32,701 nucleotides of DNA from Anaerolineae bacterium (GTDB lineage: Bacteria > Chloroflexota > Anaerolineae > Anaerolineales > E44-bin32), in assembly GCA_011174845.1 (NCBI GenBank), contig DUEW01000192.1, positions 1 through 32,701 of the forward strand. The letters are read 5' to 3'. The translations under genes and the position numbers were made by a program. The notes under the pieces are model-generated. The model saw only the letters and a program-made list of their open reading frames with translations, did no database searches and was not told the origin of the DNA. Shown here piece by piece: positions 26,501-32,701 of the stretch. Position 1 is the stretch's first letter; each line of letters starts with the position of its first letter.

Positions 26501-26891
26501 GGGCGAAACGGTTCACGTTCTACCGGAGGAAGTCGAGATCAGGATGGAAGCCCATGAAGGTCTTTCTGCTGCATCCGAAGGTATGTATCTGGCCGCACTC
26601 GTAACAGAGTTAACCCCTGATCTTGAACTCGAGGGTCTCGCGCGGGAATTCGTCCGCAGGGTGCAAGAATTACGCAAGGTAGCTGATCTGAGCGTTGATG
26701 AAAGGATTGAGGTCTTGTTCCGCGCCACCGATCGTCTCGCTGAAGCTGTCAACACTCATCGTGAATACATTGTAGGGGAGACTCTGGCGGTTCGATTGGA
26801 AGAGATCGACCAACCTGAAGGTCAAGCTTCAGAACAACACATATTCGATGGAGAGGAGCTGGAAATCGCGCTTAATAGATACACAGCATAA
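23529..26891 (+). CDS. ileS: Isoleucyl-tRNA synthetase with swapped GVHH signature
   Basis: 1120 aa, starting at ATG 23529 with GAGGTGG just upstream. It attaches isoleucine to tRNA-Ile. The class I HIGH motif reads GVHH (55-58, in NNPMGVHHGWGRTFKD), with the first and third positions of HxGH exchanged. KMSKS reads MHKSWGN (663-669). The CP1 editing domain is complete: LLIWTTTPWTLTSN, GIVHIAPGCGAEDF and VIAPLTEDGIF. Four cysteines around CVRCG and CWRCQ, and CSRCG and CSQCG, suggest zinc sites. The C-terminal part (LSNWYLRRSRRRFW) is the anticodon-binding helical domain. It is under the Ile T-box with alaX. The overall sequence resembles the IleRS2/eukaryote-like branch (inference). Confidence 0.95.
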   Translation: MFKPVPSQTDFVTLEHEILKFWEETQAFEKLRELRLEGPIWSFIDGPITANNPMGVHHGWGRTFKDLFHRFKAMQGYHTRYQNGFDCQGLWVEVNVERDMDFKSKRDIEDYGLAKFVILCKQRVLQYAAIQTEQSIRLGYWMDWDDLGFLRMLQDELGKDPSKILTVEGVAGPVRGTVEQIVGRLGMPELGGSYYTLSDENNYTIWAMLKSCHDRGWVYKGTDVMPWCVRCGTGLSQHEIVTEGYQELTHPSITLRFPLVDRPGESLLIWTTTPWTLTSNVAAAVGPDLEYVRVRQADEVFYLSRGTMDMLQGPYEVEAELKGDDMEGWLYKGPFDELPAQVRGGAVDKHRVILWDEVGEEEGTGIVHIAPGCGAEDFELSKEYGLAVIAPLTEDGIFINGFDWLTGMHVTDVAQPIFDHLTEKGLTYKLEDYTHRYPVCWRCQEELVFRLVDEWFISMGANLDKPYEEVTEEEKSRNLRYQIMEVVINETHWYPSFGFARELDWLRNMQDWMISKKRYWGLALPIWECSRCGHFEIFGSKEELQERAVAGWDTFDGHTPHRPYIDAIQIECSQCGELANRIPDVGNPWLDAGIVGMSTLQYNTDREYWKKWFPADWISESFPGQFRTWFYSLLAMSTIMERRAPFRHVFTYGTLLAEDGRPMHKSWGNAIEFNEAADKMGVDVMRWLFCDHKPEKDLLFGYHRADEVRRHFLLPLWNVYSFFVTYANIDGWRPGGKEPFTYSLLDRWILSRLNEVVGEVTLQLESFEPNVATAAVARFLDDLSNWYLRRSRRRFWAKAGASEASDADKHAAYRTLYHVLVTISRLLAPFVPFVTEEMHQNLVRTVDPQAHESVHHCKWPEVDQKTVDSELTEEMDLVMRLVSLGHAARNKANRKLRQPLSEAAFVVSTAKERDIVNRYADLISEELNVKEVRLLDTAVEVVDYRLNPLPKQLGQKYGSRFPNLKKAILELEPQEASARLQMGETVVVELEGETVHVLPEEVEIRMEAHEGLSAASEGMYLAALVTELTPDLELEGLAREFVRRVQELRKVADLSVDERIEVLFRATDRLAEAVNTHREYIVGETLAVRLEEIDQPEGQASEQHIFDGEELEIALNRYTA

Positions 26892-27036
26892 TCTAACCCA
26901 TTTTTTATTCCAGACGCTCATACTCACTTTGAACGAACCAAGCGTTGCCTAGATTTCAACCAGCGGTGTGCTCTTATGGGGTGTATCAAAGCGACTCTCG
27001 GACGAGATGGAAGGTGGAGAATGAGCGTTCCCAAAC

Positions 27037-27077
27037 ATCTCCTCGCAAGCTTCAAGCTCGCGGGGAGATAGAATTTT
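27037..27077 (+). terminator. Terminator after ileS
   Basis: ATCTCCTCGC (27037-27046) pairs with GCGGGGAGAT (27060-27069) with one G-U pair, followed by AGAATTTTATT. The stem is strong, the T-tract slightly delayed. Confidence 0.7.
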
Positions 27078-27340
27078 ATTAGCTGTAACGATGTCCCTGA
27101 GTGGGAGTCCTCGAATGCTCTAGGGATAAAATTAGGTAGTGATAAATCTCATTCCATCCAATCGAAGGATATCTTACCTGGAACAACAAGTTTCTCTTCA
27201 CCTATCAAAGCTTAAGGAGATTTCGGTGTCTTGTGATGTCATTCTGAGTGAACTCTTAACAAACCTCAGGATAAACTTGATTGTAGGATATTCTAGATTG
27301 TCACGTTATGACCAACAGATCATTAAGTAAGGTGGTTTAC

Positions 27341-27369
27341 TTCGCACTCTTGAAACGATAAGGTACAAT
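27341..27369 (+). promoter_or_regulatory. Promoter of lspA-rluD
   Basis: TTCGCA (27341-27346), a 17-base spacer and TACAAT (27364-27369). Start of transcription would be near 27376, about 40 bases before lspA. Confidence 0.55.
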
Positions 27370-27415
27370 CTGGTGGCGAAGCGAAGAGGGCTACAGCGTT
27401 TTCTTGGAGGAAGCT

Positions 27416-27964
27416 TTGGCTAAAGTACGCGATTATCTCGTATTGTTAGGAATTGCAGGTCTGGTTATCGCTTTGGATCAGTGGGCGAAGTATCTCGTGC
27501 GACTCAATCTTGAAACAGGTGAAACTTGGTCGCCCTTCGAATGGCTATCACCCTATGCCCGAATCATTCATTGGAAGAATACGGGTGCTGCTTTTGGGCT
27601 CTTTCAATCGGGGGGCTTATTATTCACTGTCATTGCGATTTTGGTTTCAATCGCAATTCTTTATTATTACCCTCGTGTACCATCCTCGCAGGTGGCGTTG
27701 CGTTTCGCATTGGCGCTGCAATTGGGAGGAGCGGGAGGTAATTTGATCGATAGGCTGATCCACGGTATCGTTACGGATTTCATCTCCGTAGGATCGTTCC
27801 CAGTCTTTAATGTTGCAGATGCATGTATCTCAATCGGTACAGCAATTCTCATTGCCGCGATGTGGGTCGAGGAACGTCGCGCCCGGGTACAAGGGGTTGA
27901 AGATCTTGCGGTGGGAATGGGGGATGAAGAAGAAGCCAAAGAACGGGAGAGCCCGGCTGGGTGA
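27416..27964 (+). CDS. lspA: Lipoprotein signal peptidase (signal peptidase II)
   Basis: 182 aa from TTG 27416, chosen since GGAGG (27406-27410) lies five bases upstream; a frame from TTG 27404 overlaps that site. LspA cleaves the signal peptide of prolipoproteins in the membrane, such as the M23 lipoprotein in this window. Four hydrophobic segments are visible. The catalytic aspartates are D112 in LGGAGGNLIDR and D135 in FNVADACISIG, the two family signatures, together with WKNTGAAFGLF. The C-terminus has an extra acidic tail of about 25 residues (EERRARVQG...). Its stop overlaps the GTG of rluD by four bases, so the two genes are coupled. Confidence 0.95.
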   Translation: MAKVRDYLVLLGIAGLVIALDQWAKYLVRLNLETGETWSPFEWLSPYARIIHWKNTGAAFGLFQSGGLLFTVIAILVSIAILYYYPRVPSSQVALRFALALQLGGAGGNLIDRLIHGIVTDFISVGSFPVFNVADACISIGTAILIAAMWVEERRARVQGVEDLAVGMGDEEEAKERESPAG

Positions 27965-28881
27965 AAGAGCAAAGGCTTCGATTTAAAGCCTCATCATCGG
28001 GGGGTAGGCTTGACGTGGCTCTGGTTACGTATGTGCCTAATCTCTCCCGTAACCGATTGCAACAACTTATCCGTTCGGGTCACGTGAAGGTCAATGGTGT
28101 GGTAGCCACCAAGACCGGGTTTCGTCTTGATGGTGGCGAGGCGGTAGAGATTTTCATCCCAGCGCCGATTCCATCGACTCTGAAGGCGGAACCTATCCCA
28201 CTCGAAATCGTTTTCGAGAATTCAGATCTGATGTTGATTAATAAACCAGCCGGAATGGTCGTGCACCCCTCAGCGGGTCATGGTTCAGGCACACTAGTCC
28301 ACGCGGCATTGGCTCATGCACCCGACATCATGGGTGTTGGTGGGGAAATTCGCCCGGGTGTGGTTCATCGGTTGGATAAGAACACCTCTGGGTTAATCTT
28401 ATTGGCCAAGAATGATGCTGCGCATAACGCGCTTCAAGCGCAGTTCAAGAAGCGAGAGGTTGAAAAGTCATATTTAGCCCTTGTGGACGGAAGGCCGCCG
28501 ACGCCAGAGGGTAGAATTGAAGCGCCCATCGGACGAGATCCTGGTCATAGGAAAAAGATGAAGGTCCTTCCCCCAGGCAAGGGGCGGGAGGCGATATCGG
28601 TTTTCCACTCGCTCGAATCCTTTCCTCAGCACACACTTCTAGAAGTTAACCCCAAAACTGGTCGTACCCACCAGATTCGAGTCCATCTTGCATTCCTTGG
28701 ATGCCCAATTGTAGGAGATCGAGAGTATGGTCAGAGAAAGGTGACCTTACCGGTTAAAAGGATGTTTCTTCACGCCGCCGCTCTAACCCTTACTTTGCCG
28801 GGGGATAATCGACCTCGGCGCTTCGAAGCTCCATTGCCATCTGAATTAGAAACGATCCTTGAGCGATTAAGGAGAAACTGA
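27961..28881 (+). CDS. rluD: 23S rRNA pseudouridine synthase, RluD family
   Basis: 306 aa from GTG 27961, overlapping the lspA stop (GTGA). An N-terminal S4 RNA-binding domain (about 15-70, SRNRLQQLIRSGHVKVNG) precedes the RluA-type catalytic domain. The catalytic Asp is D139 in GVVHRLDKNTSGLIL, and later motifs are KPAGMVVHPS, NPKTGRTHQIRVHLAFLG and GDREYG. RluD modifies U1911, U1915 and U1917 of helix 69 in E. coli. The order lspA-rluD is common in many bacteria. Substrate assignment to RluD rather than RluC or RluA is by overall domain layout. Confidence 0.93.
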   Translation: MKEQRLRFKASSSGGRLDVALVTYVPNLSRNRLQQLIRSGHVKVNGVVATKTGFRLDGGEAVEIFIPAPIPSTLKAEPIPLEIVFENSDLMLINKPAGMVVHPSAGHGSGTLVHAALAHAPDIMGVGGEIRPGVVHRLDKNTSGLILLAKNDAAHNALQAQFKKREVEKSYLALVDGRPPTPEGRIEAPIGRDPGHRKKMKVLPPGKGREAISVFHSLESFPQHTLLEVNPKTGRTHQIRVHLAFLGCPIVGDREYGQRKVTLPVKRMFLHAAALTLTLPGDNRPRRFEAPLPSELETILERLRRN

Positions 28882-28892
28882 AAGAGGGGAAC

Positions 28893-29936
28893 ATGGATTG
28901 GATCGATCTGCGTTCAGACACCGTCACCCTACCTACTCCTGAGATGCGGCAGGCGATGGCTAACGCTGACCTGGGAGACGACGTTTTAGGTGAAGATCCC
29001 ACAGTATATCGTCTTGAAGCATTAATGGCTGGACGTCTTGGCAAGCAGGCAGGGTTGTTCGTTCCCTCAGGAACCATGGGGAACTTGATTGCGGTATTGA
29101 CACATTGCGGAAGGGGAGACGAAGTCATCCTGGGCAATCTTTCGCATACCTTCCTTTACGAAGCTGGCGGCATGGCAGCGCTTGGTGGTGTTCACCCTTA
29201 TACCGTGCCCAACCAACCAGATGGGACGTTGCAGCTGAATGACGTGGTATCCGCGATCCGTCCTGATAACCCCCATTTTCCTATCAGCCGTTTGATTTGC
29301 CTCGAAAATACCCACAACCGGTGTGGTGGCGTTCCCTTAACCTCTGACTATACCCGTCAGGTGGGAGATCTAGCTCGTCAATACTCGCTCAAGTTACACC
29401 TCGATGGTGCTCGTATCTTCAATGCTGCGATTGCTCTTGGTATCTCCGCAGCTGAATTAGCTGAACCTGCGGATTCGGTCATGGTCTGCCTATCAAAAGC
29501 CCTCTGTGCGCCCGTGGGCTCGGTGTTGTGCGGTGATGATGATTTCATCCGCCGCGCGCGTAGGGTGCGGAAGCAATTAGGTGGAGGGATGCGTCAAGCC
29601 GGCGTGATAGCTGCAGCAGGTATCGTGGCGCTGGAGAAGATGGTTGATCGTTTGATTGAAGATCATCAGCGGGCGAGATCTTTGGCAGATCGTCTTCGTA
29701 CTATTCCGGGATTGATCTTAGAAACGGAAAAACCTGCGACGAATATGGTTTATCTTCAGCTTGAAGAAAATGCTCCGGTCGATGCTCTTGAATTGGTACA
29801 AGTGTGCTCAAAGAAGGGGATCAAGCTTAGCACGATAGGACCTCGTCGGATGCGATTGGTCGTACATTACTGGATCAATGATCAGGCCATTGACACCGTG
29901 GTAGGGGTTTTTAAACAAGCGTTTAAGAATGAATGA
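28893..29936 (+). CDS. ltaE: Low-specificity L-threonine aldolase
   Basis: 347 aa, a PLP-dependent fold type I enzyme that splits threonine or allo-threonine to glycine and acetaldehyde. Visible are RSDTVTLPTPEM at the N-terminus, ENTHNRCGG (about 139-146), HLDGARIFNAA with the PLP-binding Asp171, and VCLSKALCAPVGSVL with the Schiff-base Lys202. The ATG 28893 follows AGAGGGG with good spacing, 11 bases after the rluD stop, so it probably belongs to the lspA-rluD transcription unit. Confidence 0.93.
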   Translation: MDWIDLRSDTVTLPTPEMRQAMANADLGDDVLGEDPTVYRLEALMAGRLGKQAGLFVPSGTMGNLIAVLTHCGRGDEVILGNLSHTFLYEAGGMAALGGVHPYTVPNQPDGTLQLNDVVSAIRPDNPHFPISRLICLENTHNRCGGVPLTSDYTRQVGDLARQYSLKLHLDGARIFNAAIALGISAAELAEPADSVMVCLSKALCAPVGSVLCGDDDFIRRARRVRKQLGGGMRQAGVIAAAGIVALEKMVDRLIEDHQRARSLADRLRTIPGLILETEKPATNMVYLQLEENAPVDALELVQVCSKKGIKLSTIGPRRMRLVVHYWINDQAIDTVVGVFKQAFKNE

Positions 29937-29957
29937 GGTTCAACTGAAATTTCCACC

Positions 29958-29987
29958 TTGAATCTGGGAATAGGCTCAGTGTAAGAT
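29958..29987 (+). promoter_or_regulatory. Candidate promoter of the VWA-FHA gene
   Basis: TTGAAT (29958-29963), an 18-base spacer and TAAGAT (29982-29987). A start near 29994 gives a short leader with GAGAGG (29997-30002) six bases before ATG 30009, supporting 30009 as the original start of translation. Confidence 0.55.
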
Positions 29988-30008
29988 GGAACCACTGAGA
30001 GGTTATTG

Positions 30009-30116
30009 ATGGGCAGCGTTCCATACAGTACAAGACGTTTTTGCTTCTCATGGCGAGCCGGATGGTTCCTCGTTGCGGCTTTCGTCATGATATTCGTACC
30101 TCTCGTGGTTCATTAA
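30009..30116 (+). pseudogene. Detached signal-peptide segment of the VWA-FHA gene (in-frame TAA)
   Basis: ATG 30009 has GAGAGG six bases upstream and encodes 35 residues: a basic n-region (YSTRRFCFSWRAG) and a hydrophobic core (WFLVAAFVMIFVPLVVH). It then stops at TAA 30114-30116. Beyond the stop the same frame stays open without a break through QGEIGYFEINDVDIEN into the VWA-FHA protein, so the two pieces read as one gene interrupted by a stop codon. A single-base change, readthrough or sequencing error could explain it. It is unlikely to be a separate gene. Confidence 0.7.
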
Positions 30117-30149
30117 CAGGGGGAAATAGGTTATTTTGAAATCAACGAT

Positions 30150-31946
30150 GTGGACATTGAGAATTTTCCATTAGTAAAGTTACAGGTCGCTGTAAGGGAT
30201 ATGTCCGGTGCATCGGTGGATGTAACCACAGGAACCGATTTCCGGGTTCTGGAAGACGGGGTGGAACTGCCGGTCGTTTCGATCGATCAGATGAATGTAG
30301 GAGTTCGCGTGGTATTCGTGGTTGATGTCGGGGACGGTGTCCTCCACACGGGCGTTAGCTTGGCCATGGTCTATGAAGCTGCAGAGGAGTACATCCAGAC
30401 ATTCGTCTCAGGTCGACCGTGGATGATTGCAGGGGTAGATGAGGTTGCAGTTGTTGTGCAAGAAGGCGAGGTCTCCCGGCTATTATCGCCCATGGGAGAC
30501 GACCCGCTCACGATCAACGATGCACTTTCGGGGTACTCTCCGCCATCTGATATTAATTTCTCCCGCGCGCCGGAGTATGGTTACTTCACAAGGACAGCGC
30601 TGGAGTATAGCTTGGACGAGCTTCTTTATTCACCTGGTGGTGAAAACAACCCGAAAGCCTTGGTCCTCTTCACTCCCGGCGCGCGTGCTGATCTCGCTGA
30701 CGTAGCGGAACGAGCGATCGACTCCGGCATCCCTATTCATGTGGTGATAGCCAGACCGGAAGAGATAAGTTATTGGGATGAAGCATTGCGTCCCTTAGCA
30801 AGCGTCACCGGAGGAGAATTCATTCCTCTCTATGAAGCGGGAGGTGTAGAGCCCTTGTTTGAATCCTTAGCGGCGCAAAGAGGAGAATATGTGGTGACGT
30901 ACAGATCCGCTTCGGCTTCAAAACAAGTGAGGCAAATCACCCTTGAATTGCATCGTGATGGGCAAACCTACAATGCGCATAGCCAGTATTCTGTGGAGAT
31001 CGAAGCTCCACAGGTTGAGATCACATTTCCCAATGAAGGACAGGTGTTCAACCGAGAGGCTTCAGAATCACATGAAACGCCCGCAGAAGCAGATCCGACA
31101 TTCATCGTAGTAGAAGCGCAGGTGACATGGAAAGATGGATTTTCGAGGCGATTAGGGCAAGCAAGACTATTAGCGGACAATATCAAGGTTAGCCAATCCC
31201 AGGTGGATGAAGGAAGGACGAAATTAACTTGGGACATTCGATCATATCAAGAAGAAGGTCAGGTACCGGTAGAGTTGAAGGTGCAGGTAGAGGATGAGCT
31301 TGGGATGCAAGGGACCTCTCCGCCGGTTACCATTGCGATCGAATATATCCCGCCCCCATCTACTGGATTTAAGCCCTCGGAATCGATTCTTATTTATATT
31401 TCCTTGGGTTTCGCTGTGATCGCGGTGGGGCTTGGTGTTTATCTCGTTCTCAACCGTTCACGAGGCATGCCTGCCATCCAGCAGGCAGGAGGAAGTATCG
31501 TCGATTTTGTCGAGCGGGTCACTGGTAGGAGAACGGCGATGGTGGCCAGAGCCTACCTCGTCCCGATAGAAGGATTCGATAAGTTGCCATCCAAACCCTA
31601 CGAGATTTATGGCACAATGGCCATCGGCCGATCCCGTCGTCATGCGGATCTGCTTTTTCATATTGGTGATGAAGATAGCGCTATTAGTAAGCTTCACTGT
31701 ACCATCCTGGACGAGGACGATCACTTCGCAATCCGTGATGAAGATAGCACAAACGGGACGCTTGTGAATGATGAGAAGCTGTCCCCATTAGAACCGTTAA
31801 TGCTTCAAGACGGTGATATCATCGATGTTGCTCCCCTTGAAAGGGGCGGACTCCGCTTCCTCTTTCAACTTGCAGGCTTGGATGGACAACTTCCTGAGAT
31901 AGAGAAGGATTTTCGCCGTACAAAGCCACGCCGAAAGAAGACGTGA
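30150..31946 (+). CDS. VWA-domain protein with transmembrane helix and C-terminal FHA domain
   Basis: 598 aa from GTG 30150; the same frame extends upstream to the TAA at 30114 and, past it, to the signal peptide at 30009. No ribosome site supports GTG 30150. A VWA-like domain occupies the first 240 residues or so (VRVVFVVDVGDGV, NNPKALVLFTPGA, IPIHVVIARPEE). Its MIDAS is degenerate, with DVGDG in place of DxSxS. Ig-like strands follow, then one membrane helix (SILIYISLGFAVIAVGLGVY) and a C-terminal FHA domain (YGTMAIGRSRRHADLLF, SKLHCTI, DEDSTNGTLVNDEKL), which should bind phosphothreonine in the cytoplasm. With a signal peptide the VWA part would face outside. The Ser/Thr kinase next to it is the likely partner. 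Confidence 0.88.
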   Translation: MDIENFPLVKLQVAVRDMSGASVDVTTGTDFRVLEDGVELPVVSIDQMNVGVRVVFVVDVGDGVLHTGVSLAMVYEAAEEYIQTFVSGRPWMIAGVDEVAVVVQEGEVSRLLSPMGDDPLTINDALSGYSPPSDINFSRAPEYGYFTRTALEYSLDELLYSPGGENNPKALVLFTPGARADLADVAERAIDSGIPIHVVIARPEEISYWDEALRPLASVTGGEFIPLYEAGGVEPLFESLAAQRGEYVVTYRSASASKQVRQITLELHRDGQTYNAHSQYSVEIEAPQVEITFPNEGQVFNREASESHETPAEADPTFIVVEAQVTWKDGFSRRLGQARLLADNIKVSQSQVDEGRTKLTWDIRSYQEEGQVPVELKVQVEDELGMQGTSPPVTIAIEYIPPPSTGFKPSESILIYISLGFAVIAVGLGVYLVLNRSRGMPAIQQAGGSIVDFVERVTGRRTAMVARAYLVPIEGFDKLPSKPYEIYGTMAIGRSRRHADLLFHIGDEDSAISKLHCTILDEDDHFAIRDEDSTNGTLVNDEKLSPLEPLMLQDGDIIDVAPLERGGLRFLFQLAGLDGQLPEIEKDFRRTKPRRKKT

Positions 31947-31990
31947 AGCCTCATCTCATTTGACCTGATATTTCGAAATTCGGAGTGATC

Positions 31991-32701
31991 TTGGCCCTTT
32001 ATCGACTCTCAGATGTGAAGCCCGGGTACCCAATCGGCCAGTTCAAAGTAGTTAAAGTCTACCCAGAGGGTCGAGGTGGCATGGCGCGTGTCATTCGATC
32101 CGTACCTAAGAGAGAGAAAGGTTCCGAGGTTGCCTTGAAGATCAGTAGGGTCGGTGGCCCAAATCAACAATTCTTCTTCGCTGCCATCCAAAAGGAAATC
32201 GAAATCCTACAAAAATTGGACCATCGGGGTGTAGTCAAGCTTGAACGTGTATCTGGCGGCAAGAATCCATATAAAGAGCGTGCGATCGAGATTGAAGGCA
32301 GCCCGTGGTTTTTTGGAATGGAGTGCCTGAGAGGTGGGTCGCTTGAGGGGTACATACGTACGCTGGGTTCCTTGAAGCTTGTGGAAGCAGCTGCGATCTG
32401 CCATCGGGTAGGGATCACCCTGGCATATATCCACCAGCAAGGCTTCGCCCATAACGATGTCAAGCCTGATAATATCCTTTTCCGAAGCCCTCTGAAGGTG
32501 GGTCAAGGATACGATCCCGTTCTCATTGATTTCGGCGTAGCAGCCAAGCTCATCAAACAACAGCTTGATGGGTCTGTAGTGTATATGGCCCCCGAAAGGT
32601 TGCAGGAATCGCGTGATCCGAGCCCTCCAGAATTGGTCCAACGATACGATCCAGCTAAAGCTGACGTCTGGAGTATGGGTATCTTGCTTTACCGTTTGAT
32701 C
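31991..32701 (+). CDS. Ser/Thr protein kinase, N-terminal part (cut by right edge)
   Basis: 237 codons visible from TTG 31991, with GGAG at 31982-31985 five bases upstream. The kinase fold is complete up to the activation segment: the Gly-rich loop EGRGGMARV (26-34), ATP-binding Lys50 in EVALKIS, FGMECLRGGSL at the hinge, catalytic loop HNDVKPDN (H154, D156), DFG at 180-182 and the APE motif MAPERL. The usual HRD arginine is replaced by Asn155, so this is a non-RD-type kinase. It follows the VWA-FHA gene by about 45 bases on the same strand and is probably cotranscribed; the FHA domain is a likely phospho-target. The remainder and any membrane helix lie outside the window. Confidence 0.92.
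   Translation, partial: MALYRLSDVKPGYPIGQFKVVKVYPEGRGGMARVIRSVPKREKGSEVALKISRVGGPNQQFFFAAIQKEIEILQKLDHRGVVKLERVSGGKNPYKERAIEIEGSPWFFGMECLRGGSLEGYIRTLGSLKLVEAAAICHRVGITLAYIHQQGFAHNDVKPDNILFRSPLKVGQGYDPVLIDFGVAAKLIKQQLDGSVVYMAPERLQESRDPSPPELVQRYDPAKADVWSMGILLYRLI

Larger units (their letters stand above)
26892..27415. other. Non-coding gap between ileS and lspA
   Basis: About 520 bases. It contains the ileS terminator and the lspA promoter. Between them, a segment at 27092-27122 resembles the sequence around the end of the T-box leader (22681-22737), including GGGAGTCCTC. A 63-codon frame (27139-27330) has a GTG start and a poor ribosome site, and I do not call it a gene. Confidence 0.5.

Noticed and set aside
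27139-27330. 63-codon frame in the ileS-lspA gap
   Set aside because: The start is GTG with a poorly placed AGG, composition looks non-coding, and no domain is recognisable.

Overview
The window is about 32.7 kb of bacterial chromosome with moderate GC and tightly packed genes. It shows no mobile elements, CRISPR arrays, rRNA or tRNA genes. Protein styles point to Chloroflexota, probably an Anaerolineae-like lineage, but this is inference from family resemblance. The hints are Thr/Pro-rich linkers on exported proteins, a giant STAND-TPR-BTAD activator, TtuA/TtuB tRNA thiolation proteins, an IleRS of the 'GVHH' type, and a secreted VWA-FHA protein next to a Ser/Thr kinase. Housekeeping genes dominate, and several carry unusual features.

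Layout. 1-1463 (minus): the cell-shape pair mreB-mreC, with mreC cut by the left edge. 1733-6251 (plus): tilS, a small ModE-like regulator overlapping tilS, a GT4 glycolipid-type glycosyltransferase and a type I glutamine synthetase closed by a strong terminator. 6554-8849 (minus): a four-gene tRNA-modification operon, read as ttuB (sulfur carrier), ttuA (tRNA thiolase), queF and a YhhQ-type queuosine-precursor transporter, with a good promoter at 8871-8900. 9091-11392 (minus): an M20 peptidase followed by a DUF1385 membrane protein. 11393-12004: a 600-base gap with two hairpins ending in U-tracts. 12005-16616 (plus): an unknown 121-aa protein, a 1050-aa STAND/TPR/BTAD activator, a possible leader-peptide/attenuator region, a 96-aa protein and a 170-aa ImmA/IrrE-like protein that has lost its HExxH motif.

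16787-19755 (plus): a membrane-anchored TolB-like PD40 propeller protein overlapping an M23 peptidase lipoprotein. 19772-21331: a ProRS-like protein that keeps the editing and anticodon-binding domains but lacks much of the catalytic core. 21398-22225: a metallo-beta-lactamase-fold hydrolase with its own promoter. 22378-26891: a promoter, an Ile-specific T-box leader, alaX and ileS. 27416-29936: lspA, an rluD-type pseudouridine synthase and a threonine aldolase. 30009-32701: a VWA-TM-FHA protein whose signal peptide is separated from the mature protein by an in-frame TAA, then a Ser/Thr kinase cut by the right edge.

The recurring theme is translation and tRNA quality control: TilS, TtuA/TtuB, QueF, ProRS-like, AlaX, IleRS and RluD. 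The observations most worth checking are the in-frame TAA in the VWA-FHA gene, the synthetase-dead ProRS homologue, the GVHH signature in IleRS, and the activator plus dead-protease cluster with its attenuator-like leader.
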